Below are positions 10,940 through 21,491 of a DNA stretch of 64,000 nucleotides, piece by piece. The stretch is from the NCBI GenBank assembly GCA_011800155.1, contig CM022370.1, forward strand, positions 3,224,001 through 3,288,000, read 5' to 3'. A program made the translations under genes and the position numbers. Position 1 is the stretch's first letter; each line of letters starts with the position of its first letter. Origin of the DNA: Flammulina velutipes. Taxonomy: Eukaryota > Basidiomycota > Agaricomycetes > Agaricales > Physalacriaceae. The notes beneath the pieces are model-generated. The model searched no databases and was not told the DNA's origin. It saw nothing but the letters and a program-made list of their open reading frames with translations.

Positions 10940-11846
10940 ATGGCGTCTACTCTGCTTCGTCGATATGGAACGTCAGCCGTGGGCGGGACTTGCGCTGCCG
11001 CTTTGGGATGGTCTTTCTTTTCTACCGGAACGAAAAGCGAGGTAGCGGCACCTTCCACTACTAGCAGCGCTATTGCAGCTCCCAAGAATGTTTTTGTGCG
11101 CTGTCCTATTCCGCCCTTGTTAATTTCCTTACTTAGTCCTCGGGATAGTTCGATATTTCCATTGACGCCAGGCCCTCTGGACGAGTTGTGTTTGCGCTGT
11201 ACGACGATGCTGTACCCAAAACAGCCAGAAACTTCCGAGAACTGGCGACTGGCGAACATGGCTTCGGATATGCAGGCTCTGGCTTTCACCGGATTATCCC
11301 AAACGTACGCAATTAATTCTATCATTTGCTGCTTCATGCTCAAAATGACCACTATAGTTTATGCTTCAAGGTGGAGACTTTACTCACCATAATGGCACTG
11401 GCGGCAAATCAATCTACGGGAACAAGTTTGCAGGCGAGTTCTAATTACTAACTCACTTGTCATGTACCCATAATATCTCTTTAGACGAGTCCTTCAAATT
11501 GAAACATACCCGACCCGGTCTACTTTCCATGGCGAATGCAGGCCCGAATACCAACGGATCCCAAGTGCGCCACTTTCAGATATTGTCTTCTCCATCATAG
11601 CTAATTCTATCTGTCAAGTTTTTCATAACCACTGTTGCGACACCATGGGTAAGTCGTTACTCATTTGGCTCAACACCTTTCTAACACCAATTTCTTTGAC
11701 AGCTCAACGGCAAACACGTAGTCTTTGGCGAAGTAGTTTCCGGCATGGACCTTGTATCTGAAATTGAACGCCTCGGAAGCTCCAGCGGACGTCCTCGCAA
11801 GAGCGTCAAGATTGAGAAATCCGGTGTAGTGGATGATTTAGACTGA
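10940..11846 (+). CDS. Cyclophilin-type peptidyl-prolyl cis-trans isomerase with N-terminal targeting sequence
   Basis: Six exons: 10940-11095, 11149-11304, 11358-11433, 11485-11564, 11619-11648, 11703-11846 (213 residues). The first ~50 residues are Arg/Ser/Ala-rich with a hydrophobic stretch, like a mitochondrial presequence or membrane anchor ([16 protein letters not shown]). The cyclophilin domain follows: [20 protein letters not shown], the catalytic Arg of [27 protein letters not shown], and the Trp/His pair in [11 protein letters not shown], so it should be active and cyclosporin-binding. Intron 3 (11434-11484) begins with GC instead of GT; only this splice restores the canonical GNKFADESF. 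The gene converges on ZPR1, with 77 bp between stop codons. Confidence 0.92.
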
Positions 11847-11923
11847 TATAAACTCTCCGTACGAAATTGACGATTCTATACATTGAATTGCAGGGCGATA
11901 ATTGATACAGTCATCATCTAGTG

Positions 11924-13656
11924 TCATGAGGATGGTTTTACATCGGCTTTGGCAGCGTGTAACTGCTTCTCCTCCTCTTCGTATCCTTCTACCTTCATAT
12001 CGTTCAAGCCAAGTTCTTCGTTCTGTTCCCAAGTCCGATCATATACCTCCGTAGTCATATTAGGATCCGGGTCTGGTGCATACAGGTTTTGCACATAAGA
12101 GTTGGCCAACGGATCGTCAATGATCAACGTGAAAGGCCTTTCAGCGTTTTTAACCTGCAGGAGATGAGCAATCTGTAAGTTTCCAGTTATCAAGTCATTC
12201 ACCTCTTTGAGCTTCTTCAAGAAGTCGACAAATTTGCCTTTATCCTCCTTTTGGGTGTCGGTGGAATCGCCAGTGAAGACTTTGTCGGTGAGCTCCTCGT
12301 AGACTTGTTCTAGAATGCCCTCGAGGGTTGTGAATCGTCCGCCTAACGTGCCATGGGCAAGCACCAGATCGATTTCTGGAACACTGAGACCAGCGCTATC
12401 GCTCTGTGGCTCATCAATATACTAGACGATGGGAATGGGATGAACGGCATTCATACCTTTAGGATATCTCGGCTCAGGTCTTCTCTATCTTCGACCTTCA
12501 AGGTAATTCGCTTTCCCTGTTCAGAGATAGCACCGCCTGACTTGACTTCATTGTCTCGATAGCCGCAGCGATCACAATTGGTTGACATAATGAGGACTTC
12601 CTGATCGTCGTTTAGTATCTTGAAAGTGCAACGAATAAGGAGCTGACCTTGAAGTAGGGAATGTGGACTTTCTTCATGAGAGTATCAATGGGATGGCCAC
12701 AACTAGAACAGTTCGATTTGAACACAAAGATCTCCTCATTTGTTCCGCTGACTCCTCCGCCTATTTCTTCATCTTCCTTGACAGTTGCGAGTTCGGAGTT
12801 CTCTGACTCCTCGGCGGACACCAAACCAAGGGCGATATTCTGCTGGAGGGAACGAGGATAATTTCGCATATTCCACTTGGGATCGGCCATGCTGCCTACA
12901 AATTCGATGAAGGAGTTTCCAGAGGGATCGTCCAGCTTCAACGTGAAAGAGGGCATAGGGAGTTCTTTAGCAGAGGCTTTCCCGACGACTGGCTCTTCGA
13001 CATTTTCGTCGAACTCGTCCTTGCCGATGATTTCCTGGAGTTTTTCGATGAGTCCTTGAACAGATTTGTAACCCTCTTCATCCTGGATACGTCGGAGAGG
13101 TTGATCCATGCTCAGATCAGCAATAACATCGCGGATGAGACCTTCGACCGTGGTAAGCTGGCCACGGGCACAAGGCGGTAGAGTGAGCTCATATTCGGGA
13201 ATGATAATCTCGCAGGTGGTCGACCGCACAATTTGCCGATCGAGATCAGAACGTTCAAGGATGCGAGCAGTATACACAGTTCCCTCGGCTATTTGTTCAT
13301 GAATATCACAGCTTTGGGTAATGTGTTGAGCAACGCACTTCGAATAGTACCGGCTGACTGAATCTCGTTGTTCGTCGCCCCACAGTGGTCGCATCGGAAC
13401 GACATGATCACAACTTCCCGAAAGAATGGGATGGATGTGAGCAACAGTCTGGTAACACCCTACTAGTTCAAGGTCAGAACACGGAGGAAACGCGAATAAT
13501 CTCTATCCCGACCTGTTCTCTACATTCCATGCAAAGTGACTCGATTTCCTGGGTTGCTTTCTCCTCGCCATCGCCATCGTTTTGGATTTCCAATTGGGAA
13601 TCGGTCTGCGCTGCAGCAGAACCAATGGTGGGAAATAGTTCTTCCTTCTGCGCCAT
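11924..13656 (-). CDS. ZPR1: Zinc finger protein ZPR1
   Basis: Five exons (minus): 13656-13513, 13459-13339, 13288-12648, 12600-12457, 12403-11924; 509 residues. It has the duplicated ZPR1 architecture. The first C4 zinc finger (CMEC...CDHC, about residues 42-77) is followed by an alpha/beta domain with [19 protein letters not shown]. The second C4 finger (CSSC...CDRC, about 282-315) is followed by a matching domain ([17 protein letters not shown] and [21 protein letters not shown]). ZPR1 is an essential eukaryotic protein; in yeast it acts as a folding factor for eEF1A, and in animals it also binds growth factor receptor tails and SMN complexes. Both finger sets are intact. Nucleus and cytoplasm are the expected locations. 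Confidence 0.95.
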
Positions 13657-14120
13657 AGTCGAAGGTGTTGGTAAAGGTGGAAGATTGAAATTTTGCGATT
13701 GATCCAGAATTGATCGCTATGCGTCATTCGAACTGATCGCGATCCCGGTGCCTCAGCTCATGCCAAGCCAGCGCAGGTGAGCTCTCTCTGCGATCCTATG
13801 GCAGAATTGAATGGCGCTGATCAACATCTACTCTGTGCATGTACACAAGGAATCATCCTAATACGAACAGCCACAAAGCGCTGGCGTTCCAATCCTTTGA
13901 CATCCATACAGAATATTCAAGCGAACGGGGACTCCACCGCCAACTCCCATATTCAACTAATTAGCACGCTGTAACGAGCTGTAGACATGCTGGAGAATGC
14001 AACCTGCAAATGCATTCCCGGAACAGGGGATCATGCCGAGCCTCGTTGTTCCCATAAAGTTCCACGGTCCGAAACTGTTCTCGCCCACCCCTCTGACACT
14101 TACAGTGATACAGTCTCTGA
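13657..14120. other. Divergent promoter region
   Basis: 464 bp between the start codons of ZPR1 (minus) and the alpha-arrestin gene (plus). No TATA box and no credible gene; a 65-codon frame at 13777-13974 has no features of a protein. Confidence 0.5.
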
Positions 14121-15770
14121 ATGAATGCGTCTGTAGCTAGTTTGAGCTCGGGATCGGGCCCTCCTAGCTATCCTGGCTCTCTTTCTGCACATTCCGACAC
14201 GGACCTTCCTAGCTATTCCCCGCCTATCACGAACCTACGTCGGCCTCGCTCCGCGCCACAATCACGTCACGAGGTCGAACACCGCTATGAACTCCTAGCT
14301 GGCAATGGTAGGGCATGGGCGACACTCAAGATACAGAGTCGGTCTCGTTCCGCCCAGCAAATGCCTCTTTTCGTCGAGGGCGATAGAGTAAACGGCTCTC
14401 TAGCGCTCAACTTGAAAAAAGCGGAAAATATCAAGACAATCACACTTATAGTACGCGCTCTTTTCTTTTTTCTCTCTTACTTTTTTCTGATTTTTTCCAA
14501 GATGCAGGGCCAAGTTGTTAGTGCACCCTCGGTGGCTTGGAAGTTCCTGGAATGCTCAAAAATGCTATGGGAACGCTCGACGTCGAACGAAAAACTTCAA
14601 GGGCAGGTGGAATGGCCGTTCTCTTTAGAAATACCTAAAGAGATCATGCTCGAGGATCCTGAAGATCCAGGTCCCTTTCGTTTGCCACAGACTTTACTGG
14701 AAAAAACTTCGCAGGCCAGTGTTCAGTATGATATCCTAGTCGTTATGAAACGATCTGGGCTGTACGCGTCCACAAGGTGATCCGTCCTCTCAATTTATCA
14801 GATCACCCTCTCATCATGAAGATTTCCAGTCGTATTAGGACGATGATGGTATACATACCTTTAACACGGCCGACTATTGCTTCTCCTTTACGACGGCTAG
14901 CATATCAAGAACGAAGTCCTTTACTAGGTCCCGATGCTGACCCGGAAGGTTGGAACTTGCTGCCACCTTGTACAATCAAAGGGAAGGTGTTTTCCTCCCG
15001 TCAAGTCGATATGAAGTGCGAAGTACGTTCCACGTTTTCCCCCCTTCGATTTACTTCTCACGCCACTACGTACCACAGCTGTATCTTGCCACGCCGGTAT
15101 GTCCTTCTACTAGGTCACAAAAACCTCAACGGAAAAAATTCCAAGCTTTGCTATAGCAGGGGAACGACAATACCGTGCATGCTCACGATATCATGTACTG
15201 ATGTACAAGCGCTGGCCCTAGTCAATCACTCCCGCATTTCCCTTCGGCTTCGTCGATACGTCACAGCGTTCGACCGAGATGGCGGAACGTATAACTACAC
15301 TAGCGGCACAGCCCAGCCTCTAAGCCTCGCCAGCCGACGCCACCACGAATCAACTCGTCGCTGGACAGATGCGGTAGAAGACATTGCCACAGCAGTGTGG
15401 TGGCCATTTCGAGAAGGTGACGTCGAAGCTGGCGTACGACGGTTCGAAGGTGAAGTAAAACTCTCACAAGGCCTCAAGCCTTCATGCCGCGTCGGAAGTT
15501 ATCGTATCAAGGTGCTTTATATTGGTCAACTTATCTGTGGCGTCACTCACGAACTTGTAATAGTACACTTTGGTGTTCTTTCCATTTTCCCAGACAGGAT
15601 TCGCATATGACGGCAACATGAATACTCCGTTGCTGGAACAAGACGTGGAAATTGCCACTACTCTAGCTCCCGGCCCTAGGCCGATATCATATTCACCACA
15701 TAGTCAGGATTCTGATCCACGGACGATGGGTGGAGATAACACTCTAATACCTTCAGTCGGACTTTTGTAA
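14121..15770 (+). CDS. Alpha-arrestin-like protein with a PPxY motif
   Basis: Six exons: 14121-14450, 14502-14776, 14830-15022, 15079-15096, 15146-15511, 15564-15770; 462 residues. Near the N-terminus lies PPSY (residues 14-17), a ligand for WW domains of Rsp5/NEDD4-type ubiquitin ligases, and a second LPSY follows. The arrestin N fold covers about residues 60-200 (ITLIMQGQVVS, WPFSLEIP, QYDILVVMKRSG); the C-terminal half includes RLAYQERSPLLGPDADPEGW, TIKGKVF and LCYSRGTTIPCMLTI. Exon 4 is only 18 nt. Alpha-arrestins act as adaptors that bring Rsp5 to plasma-membrane transporters for endocytosis. The C-terminal ~60 residues are disordered. Two MFS carriers lie in this window, but no link can be shown. 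Confidence 0.82.
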
Positions 15771-15953
15771 CATGCATTTGTATCCCTACACGTCAGAACA
15801 TCATCCATCGTAATACTCGTCCATCGCAAGATTTGTAAACAGCTTTATTGTGTTCAATTGTACAACAATACAGGATTCGCTGACGGAGAAAATATAAGTA
15901 CATGTAAAAAAACACAGATAGGTTGTACATGAGTCAAACAAACGATAAGTTCG

Positions 15954-17618
15954 TCACCAAAGCTTTGGGACTGGACCCGATATAAAGTCCATAGCCACCT
16001 TCCAATGGCCGTCCGGTCTGGCAGTAAGCTGGAGGCCACGGAACCGTCTATGCGACCCAAGCATATCCGATCTAACATACAACGCCCCGGCAGGCGGCTC
16101 TTCCCCCGATGTATCCTTGTATCGCCGTTTAATAGCAGCCGCCAGCGTCTTCTCATTCCCAGGCGTCTGCGCAAGCCACTGATACTCATTGGCAGTGAGA
16201 GGCTCGTGCAAGTAGTCAAATATATGCTGCAGAACCTGCCCAACCTTGATAGGCTCAAAGGAGTCCATGATACACGGCCGATGACGCAGCAAAGCTTTCA
16301 TGATGGGGTGTGAGGATGTGAACTGCACGAATCTGGGCGTGTCTGGGTGGAAGGCGTCTGCGTACCAGTCCGGCTCGACTATTCCTGACGGCGAGAGGTC
16401 GTTGAGAAAGCGAGCAGCTTCCAAGGGTTGTTGGACGATGTCCCATTGAAGGGAAGGGGTACTGCACCATCCATCAGTGGCATCGGGGTGAGGATTGTAG
16501 TACTGTTGCAATTGGTAGTGGAGCGCACGGGGAATAGATCCTACTGGAGGAGTAGGCTCATCATCAGCGTCAAATTCTGATTGTGGTATGAGTGCAGGTG
16601 TATTATTGAAGAACTGTGGCGCAGCTACGAAAGCGGGTTGGGCGTTGGGAAGAGTTGTTGCGTCATAACCTGGGTGAGGGGTGTTGAAACCCGGAATGAC
16701 AGGCCCGTTGCTCGCTGGGAAGTGCGCGCTCACGTTGGGGATGACAGGAGTCTGCTGCGTATGCGGTGAATGATAGTTGATGAAGTCTTGCGGTGTTTGG
16801 AAATATGGCGAAGCACCCGGAGCGGAGTACGGACTAGGAAAGCCACCCGCGTACAGACTGGGAATGCCACTTGGGTACGGACTGGGGTATGAATTTGCAT
16901 ACGGACTTCCCATGAAAGCACCTGGATTCTGAAATGCGAAGGGGGACTGCAAAGCTGGCCCGAATGTGGATCCCATAGGGCTAGGAATGAAAGTGTTCGG
17001 ATCTGCTGCAGGGGGAGGGGAAGGCGGAGAAGGGGTCGTCGTGCCGTGCATAGGCGGAATGAACGGCACAACGCCGTCGTCGTCGGCCAGGGGACCTGCA
17101 TATGGAATTTCTCGTGCTCGGGGGTGCGGAGTGACTGGCCGCCGCGCACGGTTGGGTCGTCTTGCCTCCTCGACGTGGCCCTCCGACTCGTACCCAGAAT
17201 CATCCACTGATCCGTCCGAATGAGGGTCAGAGCCGTGGGAAATGTGAACGAAGGGGGGAGAAACCGGAGGGGAACGTCGATCGCGTCGGGAGTGAGCGAC
17301 GTTGGGCGATCGTGACGGTGAGCCTTGGTGGCTTTGATGATCTCTGGTCGCAGTTCTCCCAGTGGAAGATCTTGATGATGAGCTCCAATAACTACTAGAG
17401 CTTGAGCCCGAAGGGGGGACGCGGGAAATGTGGATTCCGTCGCTTGTGGACATACTGTCGGCCGACTCGTATCCTGGTGAAGATGGAGGTGTGTCTGTAG
17501 CGGAATGAGAGGTTCCAGAGGAGGAGGCCGCAGATGATGATGAAGCGCAGGAACTATCTGTTCTTGTGTGGACAACCAGAGGCGTGGGAGGCGCCGAGGG
17601 CATGCGTTGTCGAAACAT
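15954..17618 (-). CDS. DUF6699-like protein with disordered Ser/Pro-rich N-terminus
   Basis: Single exon, 554 residues. ATG at 17618 is the first Met in the open frame (MFRQRMPSAPPTPL). Residues 1-350 are disordered: Ser tracts, SP/TP sites, then repeated YPSPYPSG / FPSPYSAPG units rich in Pro, Tyr and Gly. The folded C-terminal part (about 380-554) runs from IPRALHYQLQQYYNPHP through SLQWDIVQQPLEAARFL, ATPRFVQF-like strand and a helical region to GHWKVAMDFISGP. Its spacing and W-D signature resemble the fungal DUF6699 domain, whose function is unknown. Many CDK/MAPK-like SP/TP sites could allow phosphoregulation, which is inference. Confidence 0.7.
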   Translation of the reverse strand: MFRQRMPSAPPTPLVVHTRTDSSCASSSSAASSSGTSHSATDTPPSSPGYESADSMSTSDGIHISRVPPSGSSSSSYWSSSSRSSTGRTATRDHQSHQGSPSRSPNVAHSRRDRRSPPVSPPFVHISHGSDPHSDGSVDDSGYESEGHVEEARRPNRARRPVTPHPRAREIPYAGPLADDDGVVPFIPPMHGTTTPSPPSPPPAADPNTFIPSPMGSTFGPALQSPFAFQNPGAFMGSPYANSYPSPYPSGIPSLYAGGFPSPYSAPGASPYFQTPQDFINYHSPHTQQTPVIPNVSAHFPASNGPVIPGFNTPHPGYDATTLPNAQPAFVAAPQFFNNTPALIPQSEFDADDEPTPPVGSIPRALHYQLQQYYNPHPDATDGWCSTPSLQWDIVQQPLEAARFLNDLSPSGIVEPDWYADAFHPDTPRFVQFTSSHPIMKALLRHRPCIMDSFEPIKVGQVLQHIFDYLHEPLTANEYQWLAQTPGNEKTLAAAIKRRYKDTSGEEPPAGALYVRSDMLGSHRRFRGLQLTARPDGHWKVAMDFISGPVPKLW

Positions 17619-18056
17619 ATCGATCGTCACAGAAGGTTCGTATCGATGAGTTTGTGAAGGATACAGAAGAGCCCGTCAAACCCTTGTCTTTAAACGAATG
17701 GGCAACGACAACAAGGCGTAGGCAAGCTGACCATTGTCTGTATAAGGACTCGGCGCGGTGTCTTGTGGGACAAAGCCAACAGGTTTGCTATCAACTCGTA
17801 AGCCACTATTTTGGGAAATCCATGCGCTCACGCTCATGAGAAGGTCCAAAGTGGGCGTTGTGGGAGTTAGAAAGCGCAGTCAGCAGCGGCAATTCAACGG
17901 CAGAATACAAGTATCACAAGAAATGCCACGAGGCATACATAATGTGCCTGCCAAAGCAAGTTGTACGGTTCTCTAATCTACCAAGATTCTACTCTATTCT
18001 ACTGGAAGACACCTGGAATCATTACATGTATAATGGATTCCGATATTATCCGATGC
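17619..18056. other. Intergenic region, no gene seen
   Basis: 438 bp between the start of the DUF6699-like gene and the 3' end of the DHA14 transporter. It should contain the promoter of the former. No RNA gene or repeat is evident. Confidence 0.5.
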
Positions 18057-20022
18057 TCAGCCTCCCGCTACGGCAGCCAAACCACGTCCTTTAACATTAA
18101 TCCTTTCGATCTAAAGTAGATGCACACGTCAACGAACAACTCGTCGTTCGAAAAAGTTAAGCGCGACTTACCCAAAGCGACACGATAAAGCTGAACGCAG
18201 CAAAAGCAATCGGCGGTACAAAAGTCGTCCGCAACGCCTTTGCGTAAGCTTCCAGCACGCCCCCCAGTACGTTCGCTGGGATGACGTCCCGAAGGTGAGT
18301 CGCCCCCGCATTGATAACTAGTTCCGGGCTAACCCCAGGCGCGTACTTGGGTATATTCTTGACCAACTCGTTTGAAAATATATTTTGACCTATGGATATC
18401 GATATGGCCCCGCCCAAAGAATTGAAGAACATGACAATCGCCACTATGAACACGCGAGTCAGTGTATGCCCGAGGGATAAACTCAGGCTATCTCACCTCC
18501 GACAGGCATGTCCGCCTGACTAAGAGCCACTTGGACCGCCAGGAATGGGATCTGCACACTCGCACCCCCACCTACACCAGCTAGGACCTGATATCCGAAC
18601 CATTTACCCATATTCGAATCGACGTCAAGCGTTGAGATCATGGCGCATCCAACAGTAAACACGGCCGCTCCCACCCAAAGGAATATCGCATAATGTCCGG
18701 TCACCGTAATGAGCGCTCCAACGACGACGGAAGAAATCGTTATAGAGACCAAGTACGGGATAGTGCGAATGCCCGAGCCTACGGCGCTAGTGTTCTTAAT
18801 GGCTTGGAAGTAGAAGGGAAGGTAATACACCGCGCTGTTCGTGGGTTAGAACTTGGAACCACGAAGGTGAAATGGGGACAGTCACGTACACGAACATGGC
18901 CATACTGAAGAATGCCGTATACAACGCGCTGACAAGGACAGTTCTTTGCCTGAAAATCGAAGGGGGAATGGTGGCGTGAGGTCCCCGCTTAAACTGGATC
19001 ACGATGAAGACGATGATGATCAGCCCAAAGCCAATGAAGAGCCCATAGATACGAGACGAGTTCCACGGGTAGACTGTGCCTCCCCATTGCAGCGCCAAAA
19101 GTAGGCATGTCACCCCGCTGATCAGGAAAAGGGCACCCAGAAGATCGATCTGAGCAATCTTCTCTCTCCTGGAAAGAGATGACGCCCGCCGATGCGGGGA
19201 CTTGAAAAAGAAGAACACGCTAGCAAAAGCGACCGCGCCGAAAGGAAGGTTGATCCAAAAACACCTGCGCAAGAAGTTCAGCGGGAGATGAGTATGGAGC
19301 GTGCTACACAGACGTACCATCGCCAAGAGACCTTATCAGTGAAAACCCCTCCAAGGAGCGGGCCCACCACAGACGCGATGCCAAACATGCTGGACAACGA
19401 TGCGACATACATTGCGCGCTTTTCGATGGGGACGGAATAGCCAATGATGTTCATCCCGCCGGAATAGATCGCTGAGGCTCCCACTCCCGCAATGGCGCGT
19501 CCGATAATGAGCATAGGCGATGAAGTGGCGGCTGCACAGATGATGGAGCCGACTTCGAATATGAGGAGAGCAGCCAAGTAAGTGGCCTTCATGTCGAAGT
19601 TCGCGTAGATTTTGCCGAAGGACGGTTGGAGGGATGTCAAAGTGAGAAGGTAGGAGGACCCGTACCAGCCGACATCGTTGAGCGAATCGAATATCGTCGT
19701 TATGGTTGGAATTGCGGTTGCTGTTCAGGACGTCAGACGACTAATAAAGACGAACAGAGGCCAGAATTTACCTATAATGGTGTTGTCGAGCGCGACCTAC
19801 GACTCGTGAGTATACCTCTGCTGTCACTGCACGATATCAACCCACCACAAAAGTTGCAAGCGCTAGTCCGATAGTGATTAGGGCCAATTTTCCACCAGAA
19901 GGGTACTCGATGAATTCATCCTGTTCGAGGGCTTCGGGGGAAGGGTCAATACGACTGCTCTTCTCTTCCAACTGGGTGGGTACGCCTTCGACAGACACTG
20001 GCTTTGATTGTGATGAGGGCAT
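18057..20022 (-). CDS. MFS multidrug/toxin efflux transporter, DHA14 (14-TM) type
   Basis: Seven exons (minus): 20022-19846, 19796-19772, 19720-19318, 19264-18890, 18834-18497, 18443-18172, 18110-18057; 547 residues, normal for the 14-helix family. The hydrophilic N-terminus precedes the first helix, LALITIGLALATFVVAL, which carries the motif LDNTIIATAIPTI typical of drug:H+ antiporters. Antiporter motif C appears as GRAIAGVGASAIYSGG, and there is [21 protein letters not shown]. Further helices lead to PIAFAAFSFIVSLW and a short basic tail (IERINVKGRG). Members export toxic compounds or secondary metabolites across the plasma membrane; the substrate is unknown and no biosynthetic cluster surrounds it. 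The exon of 25 nt (19772-19796) is very short but completes the LDNTII motif. Confidence 0.88.
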
Positions 20023-20575
20023 GAGGAAAGGGCCTAGAGGAGTTCAAGACTGGCGTCCATCATCCACGGGAACGGCGAACCTCCCCACGACATGCCTCGT
20101 GATAACATCGAACCAGCCTAATTTAGTATAAAAAGCAGGTGGGTGGGAATGTATTGACTAGAGTTGACGTGCTTCGCTTCTTCAACAAGGCTTGATGAAT
20201 GCGCCCGGCGGCTTCTTTTACCAAAGCGAACTGGGTGGACCTTTCCTGCAGTATTCACTGGTTTTCCATGTGGTTCCAGGAGGAGGTGAGGGATATATCC
20301 TTTAATAGTAGTGATCGCAATTCTGTAGATATGTTTCGGTATTGTGGTCCCATGATAAGGTGTCGATGCGTACCTGATTCTTGTCCGCGCGACGTATCTT
20401 GTAGCCCATACTTAAGATAGAGCCCACGTCGAAATTCGTTAGGTCAAGTTCAACGTAGTCGACTCCGAGTGGCGCGTATTATTAGTTCATTCCAAGGGTC
20501 TGTTGCACTATAATAATAGTAAGTACGATGTAACAATTAGGAATCGAAGACTAACATAACGCAAAGCAACTCCGC
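20023..20575. other. Intergenic region, no gene seen
   Basis: 553 bp upstream of the DHA14 transporter and downstream of peptidyl-tRNA hydrolase. An A/T-rich TATAAAAAG-like sequence lies near 20127 but on the plus strand, where no gene follows. Nothing else is supported. Confidence 0.5.
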
Positions 20576-21235
20576 TTACACGGTCTGCTGTTTCGCGATT
20601 TTCTCTATCTCTCGCAGAACCATGTCTAGTCCGTCTTGCTTCCAGAACGCGATTTCTTCTTGCGAAAGATGATCGAGAACGTAGCCCGCCTGGTCTGCCG
20701 TGTCTCCCCTCCCAATCCCTGCTCTAAATCTCCAAAAGTTCCCTTCGCCCCCGAGAGCGCTGATGATGCTCTTGACGCCATTGTGGCCATTCGGGGATCC
20801 ACCTAGGCGGACCGAGAGTTTCATGGGCTTGTGAGAAAGCGAGTCTGCGACAACGAGCATAGCGTCTGGTGACGAGGCGGCCTGGCGATAGGCGTCCACG
20901 ACGGATTTTCCGGAGATATTCATAAATTCACCTAAATGCGAATGAGATATTTTGGGATACGTAGAAACTTTGCACGTACGGGATTTGAATAGTGTTATTG
21001 AGACGGGCGTCTTTCCTATAATGACATTGCCTGATCCCTGGAAGCCTCTTCGATCTCGGGTTAGCCGCAGGCCTAAGCGTGCTGCCAACGCGTCGACTAT
21101 GAGCTGTCCGACACTATGAACGTTTTCAGCATGCAAACGAGCGTGGAAACGTTCTTCAATGTACCTGTGCCGAGTGGATGGATATGGCAAGTTTCCCAAG
21201 CCAGCGATAAATAATCTTGGAGTTGCATATGACAT
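20576..21235 (-). CDS. PTH1: Peptidyl-tRNA hydrolase (Pth family)
   Basis: Three exons (minus): 21235-21165, 21113-20980, 20931-20576; 186 residues, the usual size. The Pth core is present: GLGNLPYPSTRHSVG holds the active-site Asn and the catalytic His (of TRH), then FMNISGKSV, VVADSLSH with the supporting Asp, and the GGSPNGHNGVKSI loop whose Asn orients the substrate. The enzyme cleaves the ester bond between nascent peptide and tRNA in drop-off peptidyl-tRNA. Bacterial-type Pth in fungi often works in mitochondria; no long presequence is visible here, so location is open. One small change from the usual RHNVG is Ser in RHSVG. It shares a 256-bp divergent promoter with the PAQR gene. Confidence 0.92.
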   Translation of the reverse strand: MSYATPRLFIAGLGNLPYPSTRHRYIEERFHARLHAENVHSVGQLIVDALAARLGLRLTRDRRGFQGSGNVIIGKTPVSITLFKSRTCKVSTYPKISHSHLGEFMNISGKSVVDAYRQAASSPDAMLVVADSLSHKPMKLSVRLGGSPNGHNGVKSIISALGGEGNFWRFRAGIGRGDTADQAGYVLDHLSQEEIAFWKQDGLDMVLREIEKIAKQQTV

Positions 21236-21491
21236 GCAGAGTTTGGAGGGTAAAAGTGTATTTGCAGCCTTTATACTGCTGGATTACAGAGCGCACGGCT
21301 TCAGTGACTCAGCCTGACTTGGTATATGGCTTGCTGACTGGAAACAGCGCAGTGTTGGGGAGAAATTTTGCCGTATGTAATAGATCGGGCCGATTGTCCG
21401 ATTGAACTTTGACCCTTGGCGCTGCTCATTGCTCCATTCCTTGTTGCCGTTGCCTCGTCGCTGTCCGCACGCTCTTTTATCTTGGACCGTC

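Noticed and set aside
21402..21491. Upstream extension of the PAQR gene
   Set aside because: The frame is open, but it starts without ATG; the first ATG is at 21492.
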